This document shows, one piece after another, positions 15,304 through 21,877 of a stretch of 21,877 nt of DNA. The notes below the pieces were generated by a model. That model made no database searches and had not been told where the DNA came from. It worked only from the letters and a program-made list of their open reading frames with translations. The DNA comes from Actinomycetota bacterium. Lineage in GTDB: Bacteria; Actinomycetota; Actinomycetes; Nanopelagicales; Nanopelagicaceae. Position 1 is the first letter of the stretch. Each line of letters opens with the position of its first letter. The translations under genes were made by a program, and so were the position numbers. Location: the NCBI GenBank assembly GCA_027731885.1, contig JAQCAO010000008.1, positions 1 to 21,877 of the forward strand. The letters are read 5' to 3'.

Positions 15304-18114
15304 TTAATTACGTCCTTCTGCAGCGATCGCGGCAGCAAGTGCTGCCTTTAAACGATCCTGTGCACGCCCATATGCTGCAAAGTCTCCCTTGGCAAGTGCT
15401 GCATTTCCGTCAGCGATCGCCTGCCTTGCATTTTCTAGCGCACTCTTTAGATCTGCAGATGCGTTATCAGTACTTGATGTCGTTGGTGTGCCTGAAGAAG
15501 AAGTTCCGGAGTTACCACCGAAGACTTGATCAAGTGCGCCCTTTAGCGAATTATCAAAACCAATTACATCGCCAAATGAAACGAGCACCTTCTGCAAAAG
15601 TGGATATGCTGAAGAATTAGCTGTTGCTCTTACATAAACCGGCTGTACATAAAGTAATCCGCCACCAACTGGGAGCGTTAACAAATTACCAAGCACAACA
15701 TCAGCGCCACCTTGGCGCAGCAAGGAGAGTGAGTTAGCAACTTCTGGTTTCGCTTCAAAGTTAGAGGCAACCTGAGATGGGCCCGCGATGTTGGTGCTAC
15801 GTGGAAGTTGCAATACCGTCATCTTTCCGTAATTTGGCCCATAGTTTGAGTCGACTACGGCGAATGCAGATAGGTTTTCACGGCCACCACGTGGAACAAA
15901 TGGTGTAGTTAAAGTAAATGTCGGCTTATCGGATCCTGGCATTTCCAGAGTCATGTAATAAGGAGGTTGCGCTCCAGCATTTGCACCGAAAGTTGAAGGA
16001 TCGCGAGGTACGCGCCAGAAATCTTGTCCTCCGTAAAAAGCTGCGGCGCTTTGTACGTGATATGAGCTAAGGACATCACGTTGTACGCGGAAGAGATCTT
16101 CGGGGTAACGGACATGCTCTAGAAGTTCCTTAGACATTTTACTCTTTGGAGTCACTGTATTTGGAAATGCCTTCATCCAAGTCTTCAGAACTGGATCTTT
16201 CTCATCCCATTGGTAGAGAACAACTGTGCCATCATAGGCGTCAACCGTAGCCTTTACCGAGTTGCGGATGTAGTTAATATTCCCATTTGTTTGAGCAGTA
16301 ATTGCGCTGGAATTTGTAGTCAGGGCATCAGCAGTTGCTGAGGTGATTGAAGTTACCCGTGAATATGGATATCCCTTACTTGTTGTGTAACCATCGATAA
16401 TCCATTGAATCTTTCCATCAACAATCGCTGGATATGGGTCTCCATCTAGGGTTAGCCAAGGTGCAACCTTGGCTACGCGCTCACGTGGAGAACGATTGTA
16501 TAAAATCTTTGATTCTGAATTTATCAAATTAGAAAGAACAATGCGTTGTTCTTGGTATTGAATCGCAAAGAGCAACTTTTTAAATAAGCCGCCCATTGGC
16601 ACTCCACCTTCGCCGGTGTAGGTGTAATTCTTCTGACCATTTGCTGATGCATCATCTGGATAGTCAAATTCAACCGGTGTATCAGTCTTAGGTCCGCCGA
16701 TGATTGAGTAGTTAGGAACATTCTCACCAAAGTAAATACGTGGTTGGAATTTTCCAAGGCCATCTGTCGGTGGTAAATCCCCAACTAAGAAGGTCGGCTT
16801 GCCATCGGAGTCAACGCTATTTCCAAATGCTGATATAAATCCAAATCCATGGGTGTAAACCAAGTGGTCGTTGATCCAGTTACGGCTTGGATTTCCTTCA
16901 ATGTTAAGTTCGCGAACCGCAACAACCACATCGCGTTGCACACCATTTACGGTGTAACGATCAATATCGAGTGAATCTGGGAAGCCGTAGTAAGGCTTAA
17001 TCTGCTGTAATACACGAAATGTTGCAGATAGAACGTTTGGATCCATCAAGCGAATATTTGCAATCGTCGCAGCATCGTTTGCTAGTTGACCAGAGTTTGT
17101 CGCGACGGTAGCTTGATAATCCTTGATATCTACATCAGCAATGCCATATGCCGCGCGCGTAGATTCGATATTTCGCTGAATAAATGGGGCCTCTTTAGAA
17201 GATTCAGATGGTTTTACCTGGAATTGCTGAATTGCTCCAGGATAAACGCCTGCAATTAAAACAGATGCACCAACCATTAATATCGAACCGGCAGCTGGCA
17301 AGATCAATGACTTACGGACAATATTTGCAAAGAACAGAAGTGAACAGATTACTGCGATCGCAGCCAAGATAGATTTAGCTGGCAAAGTTGCATTTACATC
17401 AGTAAATGTAAGACCAGTGATCAGCCTGCCCTCTTTTAGCGCAAGCGCATAACGATCAAACCAATATGCAACAGCCTTCATAAGCACGATCAACCCGAGA
17501 AGAATTGATATTTGAACTCGTGCGGCTACTGAGATTCGATCAGAGCGAAGCTGCGGACGGATTCCTCCGTATAGATAATGCACTGCAGCGCTGGCCAGAG
17601 TTGCCAAAATTAACGTAGAGATTGCCCAACCGATCAGCGTTTGTAAGAAAGGCAAACGAAAGGCGAAGAATGAGATATCTAAACCAAATTGTGGATCATT
17701 AATGCCAAACTCAGTTGAATTTGTAAATTGCAACCATGAACTCCAGAGTTGAACTCCTGATGTACCGCCAAAGTAGAAGAGAACTAGCGCAATGCCGGCA
17801 AGAACTAATTTACGAATTGGATCAATCGTCGCGCGATAACGCTCAAGGTTGTCAGCTTCGACCGCCATTGATACATCAAATGGGCGGCGGCGATAAGCCA
17901 AATAGACATTTACTGTAATTATTAGCGATGTGACCAAGCCCGCGATTATAAAGAGCGCAATTTTAGTAGTTAGCACTGTTGTCCAAACAACAGTAAATCC
18001 GACTGAATTAAACCAGAGCCAATCAACGTAGACACCGCTAAGACCGACAAGCGATCCCGCGATTACTGTCAAGATTATGAAGGTTAGGGCTAGTGGACTT
18101 GGTTTTTTCATCAT
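15304..18114 (-). CDS. UPF0182 family large membrane protein
   Basis: A 936-residue protein of the UPF0182 family, conserved across actinobacteria and some other phyla, with no established biochemical function. The first roughly 330 residues hold about seven membrane helices, beginning at PLALTFIILTVIAGSLVGLS. After GVYPGAIQQFQVKPSE comes a large extracytoplasmic domain containing YGIADVDIKDYQ, YTHGFGFISAFGN, IYFGENVPNYSIIGG and LSNLINSESKILYNRSPRER, the usual conserved blocks. It ends with a Ser/Thr/Gly linker and an Ala-rich helical tail (NARQAIADGNAALAKGDFAAY). AGGAG lies just upstream; the double ATG means translation may start at 18111 rather than 18114. The first ATG overlaps the stop of the Lon-like protease gene (ATGA), so the two are coupled. 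The same pair occurs in mycobacteria. Confidence 0.93.
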   Translation of the reverse strand: MMKKPSPLALTFIILTVIAGSLVGLSGVYVDWLWFNSVGFTVVWTTVLTTKIALFIIAGLVTSLIITVNVYLAYRRRPFDVSMAVEADNLERYRATIDPIRKLVLAGIALVLFYFGGTSGVQLWSSWLQFTNSTEFGINDPQFGLDISFFAFRLPFLQTLIGWAISTLILATLASAAVHYLYGGIRPQLRSDRISVAARVQISILLGLIVLMKAVAYWFDRYALALKEGRLITGLTFTDVNATLPAKSILAAIAVICSLLFFANIVRKSLILPAAGSILMVGASVLIAGVYPGAIQQFQVKPSESSKEAPFIQRNIESTRAAYGIADVDIKDYQATVATNSGQLANDAATIANIRLMDPNVLSATFRVLQQIKPYYGFPDSLDIDRYTVNGVQRDVVVAVRELNIEGNPSRNWINDHLVYTHGFGFISAFGNSVDSDGKPTFLVGDLPPTDGLGKFQPRIYFGENVPNYSIIGGPKTDTPVEFDYPDDASANGQKNYTYTGEGGVPMGGLFKKLLFAIQYQEQRIVLSNLINSESKILYNRSPRERVAKVAPWLTLDGDPYPAIVDGKIQWIIDGYTTSKGYPYSRVTSITSATADALTTNSSAITAQTNGNINYIRNSVKATVDAYDGTVVLYQWDEKDPVLKTWMKAFPNTVTPKSKMSKELLEHVRYPEDLFRVQRDVLSSYHVQSAAAFYGGQDFWRVPRDPSTFGANAGAQPPYYMTLEMPGSDKPTFTLTTPFVPRGGRENLSAFAVVDSNYGPNYGKMTVLQLPRSTNIAGPSQVASNFEAKPEVANSLSLLRQGGADVVLGNLLTLPVGGGLLYVQPVYVRATANSSAYPLLQKVLVSFGDVIGFDNSLKGALDQVFGGNSGTSSSGTPTTSSTDNASADLKSALENARQAIADGNAALAKGDFAAYGRAQDRLKAALAAAIAAEGRN

Positions 18115-18911
18115 GCTCCTAAGTTAGCGCAACTGCGCGGGGCTGCCGAATTCAGCGCCGTTATAGCCTCTTGTAAGGTGCTAACAGCCGCTACTTTGAT
18201 ATTTGCGGGAATTTTTGCAACGCCAGGTGCCAGATCCTGACAATTACCTGAGGGGACCAGAATCAAAGTGGCACCTGATTTATGCGCAGCCAGAACTTTC
18301 TCCGCAACCCCACCTATGCCACCAACATTTCCATCTGCATCAATAGTCCCTGTCGATGCAACGCTACGCCCAGCCAAAATATTCTCAGGGGTGAGCAGTT
18401 CTACAATTCCCAGGGCGAAGGCCAGTCCACCGCTAGGTCCCCCGGTCTGGGCGAGAGAGATTGCGATATCGCTCGGCTTAATCTCACCGGAAGTTAAATT
18501 CGGGTAACTGGTCTTGAGGTAATTCAGAGCGGCAACCTTGGCGGTTAATTGCGAATCGACCATCTCGGTCTTGGCTATCTCTTTCTCAACCTCAGCACTG
18601 ACGCCATCTTGATAGAAGAGCGAACGCGGCATAACCGAGAAATCACTTCTCCCCCACGAATAGATTAATTCCGCTCCCGTTACATATGCCTTGGGGCTAC
18701 TTATTAAAATAGTGAGCAAATATATAGAGCCGTCTGGTTTATAGAATTTCATTAAAGCTGGCGCAGTCTTTGAGGGAGTAATCACCTTATCTAAAACATC
18801 TTGGGCGTTACCAGGTTTTATGACAACAAAGGGAAGTGGCGCAAAGAGGGCGAGCCCAAAGAACAAGGTAAGGATTGCAGTGGCTACACGCGGGAGCTGG
18901 TTATGGTGCAT
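18111..18911 (-). CDS. Membrane-anchored Lon-like serine protease without PDZ domain (YlbL-related)
   Basis: A 266-residue protein: an N-terminal membrane anchor (about residues 10-30), an extracytoplasmic region with IKPGNAQDVLDKVI and SWGRSDFSVMPRSLFYQDG, and a Lon-type proteolytic domain with Ser160 in TGGPSGGLAFALG and Lys205 in GGIGGVAEKVLAA, the Ser-Lys dyad at the normal spacing. The C-terminus VPSGNCQDLA matches the family end. Relatives such as mycobacterial Rv3194c and Bacillus YlbL are about 340 residues and carry a PDZ domain between the N-terminal region and the protease domain. Here only about 25 residues (YLKTSYPNLTSGEIKPSDIA) stand in that place. Its start overlaps the 77-residue membrane protein upstream by 11 bp and its stop overlaps the UPF0182 start, so the three form one operon. 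Confidence 0.9.
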   Translation of the reverse strand: MHHNQLPRVATAILTLFFGLALFAPLPFVVIKPGNAQDVLDKVITPSKTAPALMKFYKPDGSIYLLTILISSPKAYVTGAELIYSWGRSDFSVMPRSLFYQDGVSAEVEKEIAKTEMVDSQLTAKVAALNYLKTSYPNLTSGEIKPSDIAISLAQTGGPSGGLAFALGIVELLTPENILAGRSVASTGTIDADGNVGGIGGVAEKVLAAHKSGATLILVPSGNCQDLAPGVAKIPANIKVAAVSTLQEAITALNSAAPRSCANLGA

Positions 18912-19134
18912 TGCTCGCTTTAACTTCGCCAGGATTTACATCTTCCTCGTTTGCAATCGTTATCTCTGCATCACGGAAAGAATCTTGGAAGCGCTGAAAT
19001 TGACCGACTGAGCGCGTAGTTTCGGATTCAAATTTCGATTTAAATTGAGTTACCCATAAAACATAGCCAAGAGCGCCTAAAAGTCCAGCCAATGGGATAA
19101 CCCACCAGATCAGAGCCATAAATGCATTGGACAT
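18901..19134 (-). CDS. Small single-pass membrane protein, function unknown
   Basis: A 77-residue protein with one membrane helix (about residues 6-28, ALIWWVIPLAGLLGALGYVL). A charged, Phe/Gln/Arg-rich helical region (FKSKFESETTRSVGQFQRFQ) and an acidic tail follow. I do not recognise a family. It overlaps the Lon-like protease start by 11 bp and leads the protease-UPF0182 operon, so it may be a partner or anchor for the protease. The ATG has no ribosome site; TAGGCT (19147-19142) ends 7 nt upstream, another leaderless-type start. It is divergent from the DUF2342 gene. Confidence 0.7.
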   Translation of the reverse strand: MSNAFMALIWWVIPLAGLLGALGYVLWVTQFKSKFESETTRSVGQFQRFQDSFRDAEITIANEEDVNPGEVKASNAP

Positions 19135-19202
19135 GTTAGGTAGCCTATCTCTTGTGGGAAGAAATCTCGCATCAGTGGTGTTTTATAGGTCTAGCGCTTA
19201 AT

Positions 19203-19208
19203 TATAAT
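19203..19208 (+). promoter_or_regulatory. Consensus -10 box for the DUF2342 gene
   Basis: A perfect TATAAT stands 24 nt before the chosen ATG (19233), leaving room for a leader carrying the purine-rich TGGGGTAAGGGT just before the start. No good -35 match is seen at 16-18 bp. This contrasts with the divergent minus-strand gene, whose -10-like box lies only 7 nt from its start. Confidence 0.55.
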
Positions 19209-19232
19209 TGCAAGAGAGATTGGGGTAAGGGT

Positions 19233-20609
19233 ATGGCGGGCTTTGGTTTTATCCCTAACGATCCTAACGATCCTAATGACCCTAACGATCCGAATGATGG
19301 TCGCCCTGATTTTGAGGCGATGATGCGTCAGATGCAAGAACAGATGAGAGCACAATTTGAACAACTCGGCATTAATCCAGTTGGTTTTGTAAATCCATTC
19401 ACAACGCTCTTTTCACAGAGTGGAGATTCTGCACCAGGTGGCAAAGGGCAGAGCGGCACAGATGAGGTTCTCTCTATCTCTGCGGCGCGCGATGCCGCCA
19501 AGAAATTTGTATCCGCCCAAGGGTTAAAACCAATCGGTGCAAAAGAGTTAGCAGTCGTTGCTAGCGCATTTGAAATTTCTGAGATTTGGTTAGATGAGGC
19601 GCTTTCCTTTCCAGCCACAGGTACAGCACCGAATTCGGCGACGCGATTAGATTGGGTCGATCAGACAATATCTGGTTGGCATAAAACGATCGAACCGTTG
19701 GCCGCCGGACTCTCTAGCGCTATCTCAAATTTACTTGATCAAGCAATGAACGCACAGGTTGGCGAAAGCCCTGATGGCCATCCACCGATCGAGATGATCA
19801 CCAAAATGCTCCGCTCATTTATCTCCACCATGATCGCAACCCAGCTCGGCCAATCAATCGGCACATTGGCAACTTCTGTAACCGGCGCTCACGATGTTGG
19901 CCTCTCGCTCTTAGACCCAGCCCACCCAGTTGTTATCCCTGAAAACATTGAAAATTGGGCTAACGAATTAGAGATTCCTAAATCTGAGGTCTTTATCTTC
20001 CACGCTCTTCGTGAAGGCGCTGTGGCTCGACTCTTTGCAAATAATCCTTGGCTGGTGTCATATATTCAGAGCGCAGTTGTTGAATATGGAAAAGGCATTC
20101 ATATAGATATAGAAGCGATTCAAAGACAAGCACAGAGTGCCTTTGAAAGTATGCAGGAAAATTTGGGCGAAGATGCAACCGATGGTGATGCGATGAATTT
20201 CGCGCTAGATAGCGGAATATTTACACCTGAAGAGTCACCAGCTCAAATGAGCGCACTCGCAAAGCTTGAAACTGTCTTCGCCTTAATTGATGGCTGGACT
20301 GATGAAGTAACCGCTCTGGCAGCCGGTGATCGCTTACCTGCAATTGAACAGCTAAGGGAAACGTTACGACGTCGTCGCGCCGCTTCTGCACCTGCACAAC
20401 AATTATTTTCTTCCATGCTTGGTTTGGAAGTCTCCCCCAAGTTAACTCGTGAAGCGAGCGCATTCTGGAAGAAGATTCGAGAAGTTAGATCTATCGCAGA
20501 ACGCGATCAGGTCTGGGGTGGGTTATTACCAACGGCTGAGGATTTGCTGAACCCAGAAAAGTTCTTGGCGAGCACTTCTATTCCCGATGATCTCTCGGGT
20601 TTGATTTAA
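19233..20609 (+). CDS. DUF2342 (zincin-like) family protein
   Basis: A 458-residue member of the DUF2342/Zincin_2 family, annotated in databases as zinc-dependent metalloprotease or putative hydrolase, and in mycobacteria encoded next to the same protease/UPF0182 pair. Visible blocks: a Gly/Asn/Asp/Pro N-terminus with NDP repeats, MRQMQEQMRAQFEQLG, LDWVDQTISGWHKTIEPLA, ATQLGQSIGTLATSVTGAHD and DPAHPVVIPENIENWANELE, then HALREGAVARLFANNPWL (residues 257-274). A C-terminal helical region ends LLPTAEDLLNPEKFL. The place of a zinc motif reads HALREGAVARLF: Glu261 is kept but there is no HExxH, so proteolytic activity is doubtful. I start at ATG 19233 because the upstream codons from 19152 show no family similarity and a purine-rich stretch directly precedes this ATG. 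Confidence 0.88.
   Translation: MAGFGFIPNDPNDPNDPNDPNDGRPDFEAMMRQMQEQMRAQFEQLGINPVGFVNPFTTLFSQSGDSAPGGKGQSGTDEVLSISAARDAAKKFVSAQGLKPIGAKELAVVASAFEISEIWLDEALSFPATGTAPNSATRLDWVDQTISGWHKTIEPLAAGLSSAISNLLDQAMNAQVGESPDGHPPIEMITKMLRSFISTMIATQLGQSIGTLATSVTGAHDVGLSLLDPAHPVVIPENIENWANELEIPKSEVFIFHALREGAVARLFANNPWLVSYIQSAVVEYGKGIHIDIEAIQRQAQSAFESMQENLGEDATDGDAMNFALDSGIFTPEESPAQMSALAKLETVFALIDGWTDEVTALAAGDRLPAIEQLRETLRRRRAASAPAQQLFSSMLGLEVSPKLTREASAFWKKIREVRSIAERDQVWGGLLPTAEDLLNPEKFLASTSIPDDLSGLI
19254..19298 (+). repeat. Five 9-bp tandem repeats encoding NDP units
   Basis: Five consecutive 9-bp units, CCTAACGAT or one- to three-base variants (CCTAATGAC, CCGAATGAT), encode Pro-Asn-Asp repeats at residues 8-22 of the DUF2342 protein. 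Three copies are identical, so copy number may vary between strains. Confidence 0.85.
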
Positions 20610-20630
20610 ATTCCACTTTCGCAAGTTCTA

Positions 20631-20675
20631 GGTCTTAAAGTTTCAGGTCTTAAAGTTTCAGGTCTTAAAGTTTCA
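20631..20675. repeat. Three exact 15-bp tandem repeats
   Basis: The unit GGTCTTAAAGTTTCA occurs three times without change (20631-20645, 20646-20660, 20661-20675). AAGTTCTA just before it resembles the end of a further unit, and GGTATAG after it a degraded start. It lies 21 bp past the DUF2342 stop. The core TCTTAAAG is shared with the 14-bp repeat at 21777-21804. Confidence 0.95.
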
Positions 20676-20687
20676 GGTATAGAAAAG

Positions 20688-20762
20688 CGAAGTCCCCGGC
20701 CGCTACTTTGAATTATCTGCCTTCCCCTTGCAGATAGATCAAAGAGTTATCCGAGGACTTCG
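20688..20762. ncRNA. 75-nt two-part hairpin, candidate structured RNA
   Basis: The outer stem pairs CGAAGTCC (20688-20695) with GGACTTCG (20755-20762) and CGG (20697-20699) with CCG (20751-20753), with one C/A mismatch. The inner stem pairs CTTTGA (20706-20711) with TCAAAG (20739-20744), then after one A/A mismatch 20713-20720 with 20730-20737 (one G-T wobble), closing a 9-nt loop CTTCCCCTT. No T-run follows, so it is not a simple terminator. The pyrimidine loop could pair with Shine-Dalgarno sequences if transcribed rightward. I do not recognise a known RNA family. The 7-mer AAGCGAA occurs at both edges (20685-20691 and 20764-20770). Strand of action is unknown. Confidence 0.5.
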
Positions 20763-20923
20763 TAAGCGAAACTTATGACCAAAACTCCTCAGAATCAAAT
20801 AAATGTAGGTTTGACACACCTGTAATTTGCAATGTAACGAAGATATTTTCCTCCAGATCTCTCAACACGTACTTTAGATATTGTCGAGATAAATCTATTT
20901 CGCGATCACAAGGAGTACTTTTA

Positions 20924-20953
20924 ATGGGTGGCTACAGTAGAAGCAGAGGGTGA
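20924..20953 (+). CDS. Possible 9-codon leader ORF overlapping the metallopeptidase start
   Basis: AGGAG (20911-20915) is 8 nt from the ATG at 20924, a better spacing than the 12 nt to the GTG at 20928. The ATG frame encodes MGGYSRSRG and stops at 20951-20953, inside the metallopeptidase gene in a different frame. It may be a leader peptide that limits or couples translation, or simply a chance ATG. Confidence 0.3.
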   Translation: MGGYSRSRG

Positions 20954-21518
20954 TGATCTAACTCTGCCTGGAATTTCAGAGGGTGAGATCATTGTGATTC
21001 GCTCGGCAAGGCGTAAGCGAAATATCTCCGCCTATCGCCAGGGTGGACGAATTATCGTTTCGATCCCGGCGCAGATGAGTAAGGCAGATGAACACGCAAT
21101 AGTCCCTGAGATGATCGCAAAGATACGGAGCCAAGAATCAGAACGCATCCCCAGCCAAGAAGCGTTGATGGAGCGCACAGCCGAACTACTGGCATCCCTA
21201 GCCCCCGAGATAACGGCGCGACCGGCTTCGATCAACTGGCGTCCCATGCGCGAGCGCTGGGGTTCGTGCACCAGCGTTGATCGCACGATTCGGATCTCAG
21301 ATCGCCTCAAACTCGCTCCCGATTACGCCTTGGATTACGTCCTCTTCCACGAGGCGATCCATTTAAAGCACTTCGATCACGGCCCGGAGTTCACGGAGGT
21401 TCTGGCCCGATTTGAGGAGGCAGAACTGGCTAGCGCCTACCTAGATGGCTATGAAGCGGCCGAACGAGCCTTAGCTGAGCCTATTGAGCTAAAAAAACTA
21501 CGCACAAATAGGGGCTAG
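20928..21518 (+). CDS. YgjP-type (DUF45/M48-like) metal-dependent peptidase family protein
   Basis: A 196-residue protein of the YgjP/SprT-like zinc peptidase group found throughout actinobacteria. The family layout is clear. An N-terminal strand region reads IIVIRSARRKRNISAYRQGG followed by IIVSIPAQMS. A helical linker comes next, then RWGSCTSVDRTIRISDRLKL. The zinc site is HEAIHLKHFDHGPEF, with His141, Glu142, His145 and probably His151. The C-terminus is helical and variable. The true substrate is unknown. The start is taken as GTG 20928, which gives a family-like N-terminus; the ribosome site is slightly far (12 nt) and better placed for an out-of-frame ATG at 20924. An ATG later in the frame would cut into the conserved part. 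Confidence 0.88.
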   Translation: MATVEAEGDDLTLPGISEGEIIVIRSARRKRNISAYRQGGRIIVSIPAQMSKADEHAIVPEMIAKIRSQESERIPSQEALMERTAELLASLAPEITARPASINWRPMRERWGSCTSVDRTIRISDRLKLAPDYALDYVLFHEAIHLKHFDHGPEFTEVLARFEEAELASAYLDGYEAAERALAEPIELKKLRTNRG

Positions 21519-21602
21519 ATAGGCGAATTTGAGCGTAGTCAAGGGTATCGTCAGGCTTGCACGCGTGGGCGCTCAGAGCCCATTCGGCGATTGGAGGCAA
21601 TT

Positions 21603-21767
21603 ATGACAGCAGAGACATACAAGGGTGACGCTTACTGCGTTAAGTGCAAAGAGAAGCGTGACTTCGAAGGCACTGTGAAGATCTCAGACTCTGGTCGTCG
21701 CATGGCACAGGGCATCTGCCCAGTCTGTGGCACCAAGGTAAATAGAATTCTTGGCAAGGCCCAGTAA
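21603..21767 (+). CDS. DUF5679 small zinc-ribbon protein
   Basis: A 54-residue protein with two CxxC pairs, Cys12-x2-Cys15 (YCVKCK) and Cys39-x2-Cys42 (ICPVCG), a typical four-cysteine zinc ribbon. The middle part KRDFEGTVKISDSGRRMAQG and the end GTKVNRILGKAQ are as in the actinobacterial DUF5679 family, whose role is not established; the shape suggests RNA or ribosome binding. GGAGG (21593-21597) is 5 nt before the ATG, one of the strongest ribosome sites in the window, so high expression is likely. A good intrinsic terminator follows. It lies 84 bp after the metallopeptidase gene. Confidence 0.9.
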   Translation: MTAETYKGDAYCVKCKEKRDFEGTVKISDSGRRMAQGICPVCGTKVNRILGKAQ

Positions 21768-21776
21768 CTTCACTTA

Positions 21777-21804
21777 TTAACTCTTAAAGGTTAACTCTTA
21801 AAGG
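21777..21804. repeat. Two adjacent 14-bp direct repeats before the terminator
   Basis: TTAACTCTTAAAGG occurs at 21777-21790 and again immediately at 21791-21804, directly abutting the terminator stem. The shared TCTTAAAG core also appears in the 15-bp repeats at 20631-20675. Confidence 0.9.
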
Positions 21805-21853
21805 TTCACCCCGCGCACCTCGCTCGTTGAGGGGCACGGGGTGAATTTATTTT
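21805..21853 (+). terminator. Rho-independent terminator after the DUF5679 gene
   Basis: TTCACCCCG (21805-21813) pairs perfectly with CGGGGTGAA (21837-21845), 9 bp, with CCTC/GAGG able to pair inside the loop, followed by TTTATTTT (21846-21853). It begins 38 bp after the DUF5679 stop. Confidence 0.88.
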
Positions 21854-21860
21854 CCTACCT

Positions 21861-21877
21861 TTAGTCGAAGTTGGCCA
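21861..21877 (-). CDS. Possible 3' end of a convergent minus-strand gene
   Basis: On the minus strand the last bases read GCC AAC TTC GAC TAA (Ala-Asn-Phe-Asp-stop, stop at 21863-21861). The position just beyond a terminator fits the end of a convergent gene, but five codons cannot show this. Confidence 0.2.

Larger units (their letters stand above)
20610..20927. other. 318-bp gene-free gap with repeats and a structured element
   Basis: No convincing gene lies here on either strand. From left to right it holds the 15-bp tandem repeat (20631-20675), the long hairpin (20688-20762), an isolated TTGACA (20812-20817) without a matching -10 box at 16-18 bp, and the ribosome site AAGGAG (20910-20915) before the metallopeptidase gene. 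No intrinsic terminator for the DUF2342 gene is seen. Confidence 0.6.

Noticed and set aside
20688..20762. Integron attC site or 6C-type RNA
   Set aside because: The expected GTTRRRY/RYYYAAC ends of attC are missing and there is no integrase; the loop has only four consecutive C and there is one rod, not two C6 hairpins.
20774..20824. Short plus-strand ORF (16 codons, starting MTKTPQNQ) in the 318-bp gap
   Set aside because: No ribosome site, no -10 box at leaderless spacing, and too short to judge.

Overview
The window reads as a compact stretch of chromosome from a moderate-GC actinobacterium, most likely a small-genome freshwater lineage of the Nanopelagicales (acI) type. The evidence is a set of actinobacterial hallmarks: the single-chain E2/E1 2-oxoglutarate dehydrogenase Kgd, a nickel superoxide dismutase with its SodX peptidase, a SigR/RsrA thiol-redox switch, and the gene runs aroA-rsgA-hisN and UPF0182/Lon-like protease/DUF2342. 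Base composition is near balanced rather than GC-rich, many genes overlap by 4-11 bp, and no transposase, integrase or CRISPR array is visible. Lineage is inferred from family knowledge; no search was run.

Left part (1-2280): the 5' end of prfB on the minus strand, an AT-richer lipoprotein gene, a striking inverted plus direct repeat, a small membrane protein and a minus-strand short-chain dehydrogenase. Centre-left (2297-9043): kgd, which converges on sodX with an 11-bp overlap. sodX and sodN are divergent. sodN converges on a minus-strand unit that reads (right to left) SRAP protein, sigR, rsrA and a hotdog-fold protein. Superoxide removal and the thiol-stress regulon therefore sit side by side. 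Centre (9067-14521): aroA, rsgA, hisN and a copper P-type ATPase run head to tail on the plus strand with overlapping ends.

Right part (14544-19134), all minus strand: a DUF4389 membrane protein whose N-terminus is cut off by an apparent one-base frameshift, the initiator tRNA gene, a UPF0182 membrane protein, a secreted-side Lon-like serine protease that has lost the PDZ domain usual in its family, and a 77-residue membrane protein. On the plus strand follow a DUF2342 protein, a 318-bp gene-free gap holding 15-bp tandem repeats and a strong 75-nt hairpin, a YgjP-type metallopeptidase, a zinc-ribbon protein (DUF5679) and an intrinsic terminator.

No large new multi-gene system is evident; most genes are conserved housekeeping. 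The points most worth checking are the recurring TANNNT boxes 6-8 nt before start codons (leaderless transcription), the PDZ-less protease, the hotdog protein lacking expected catalytic residues, the frameshifted internally duplicated DUF4389 gene, and the structured element in the 20610-20927 gap.
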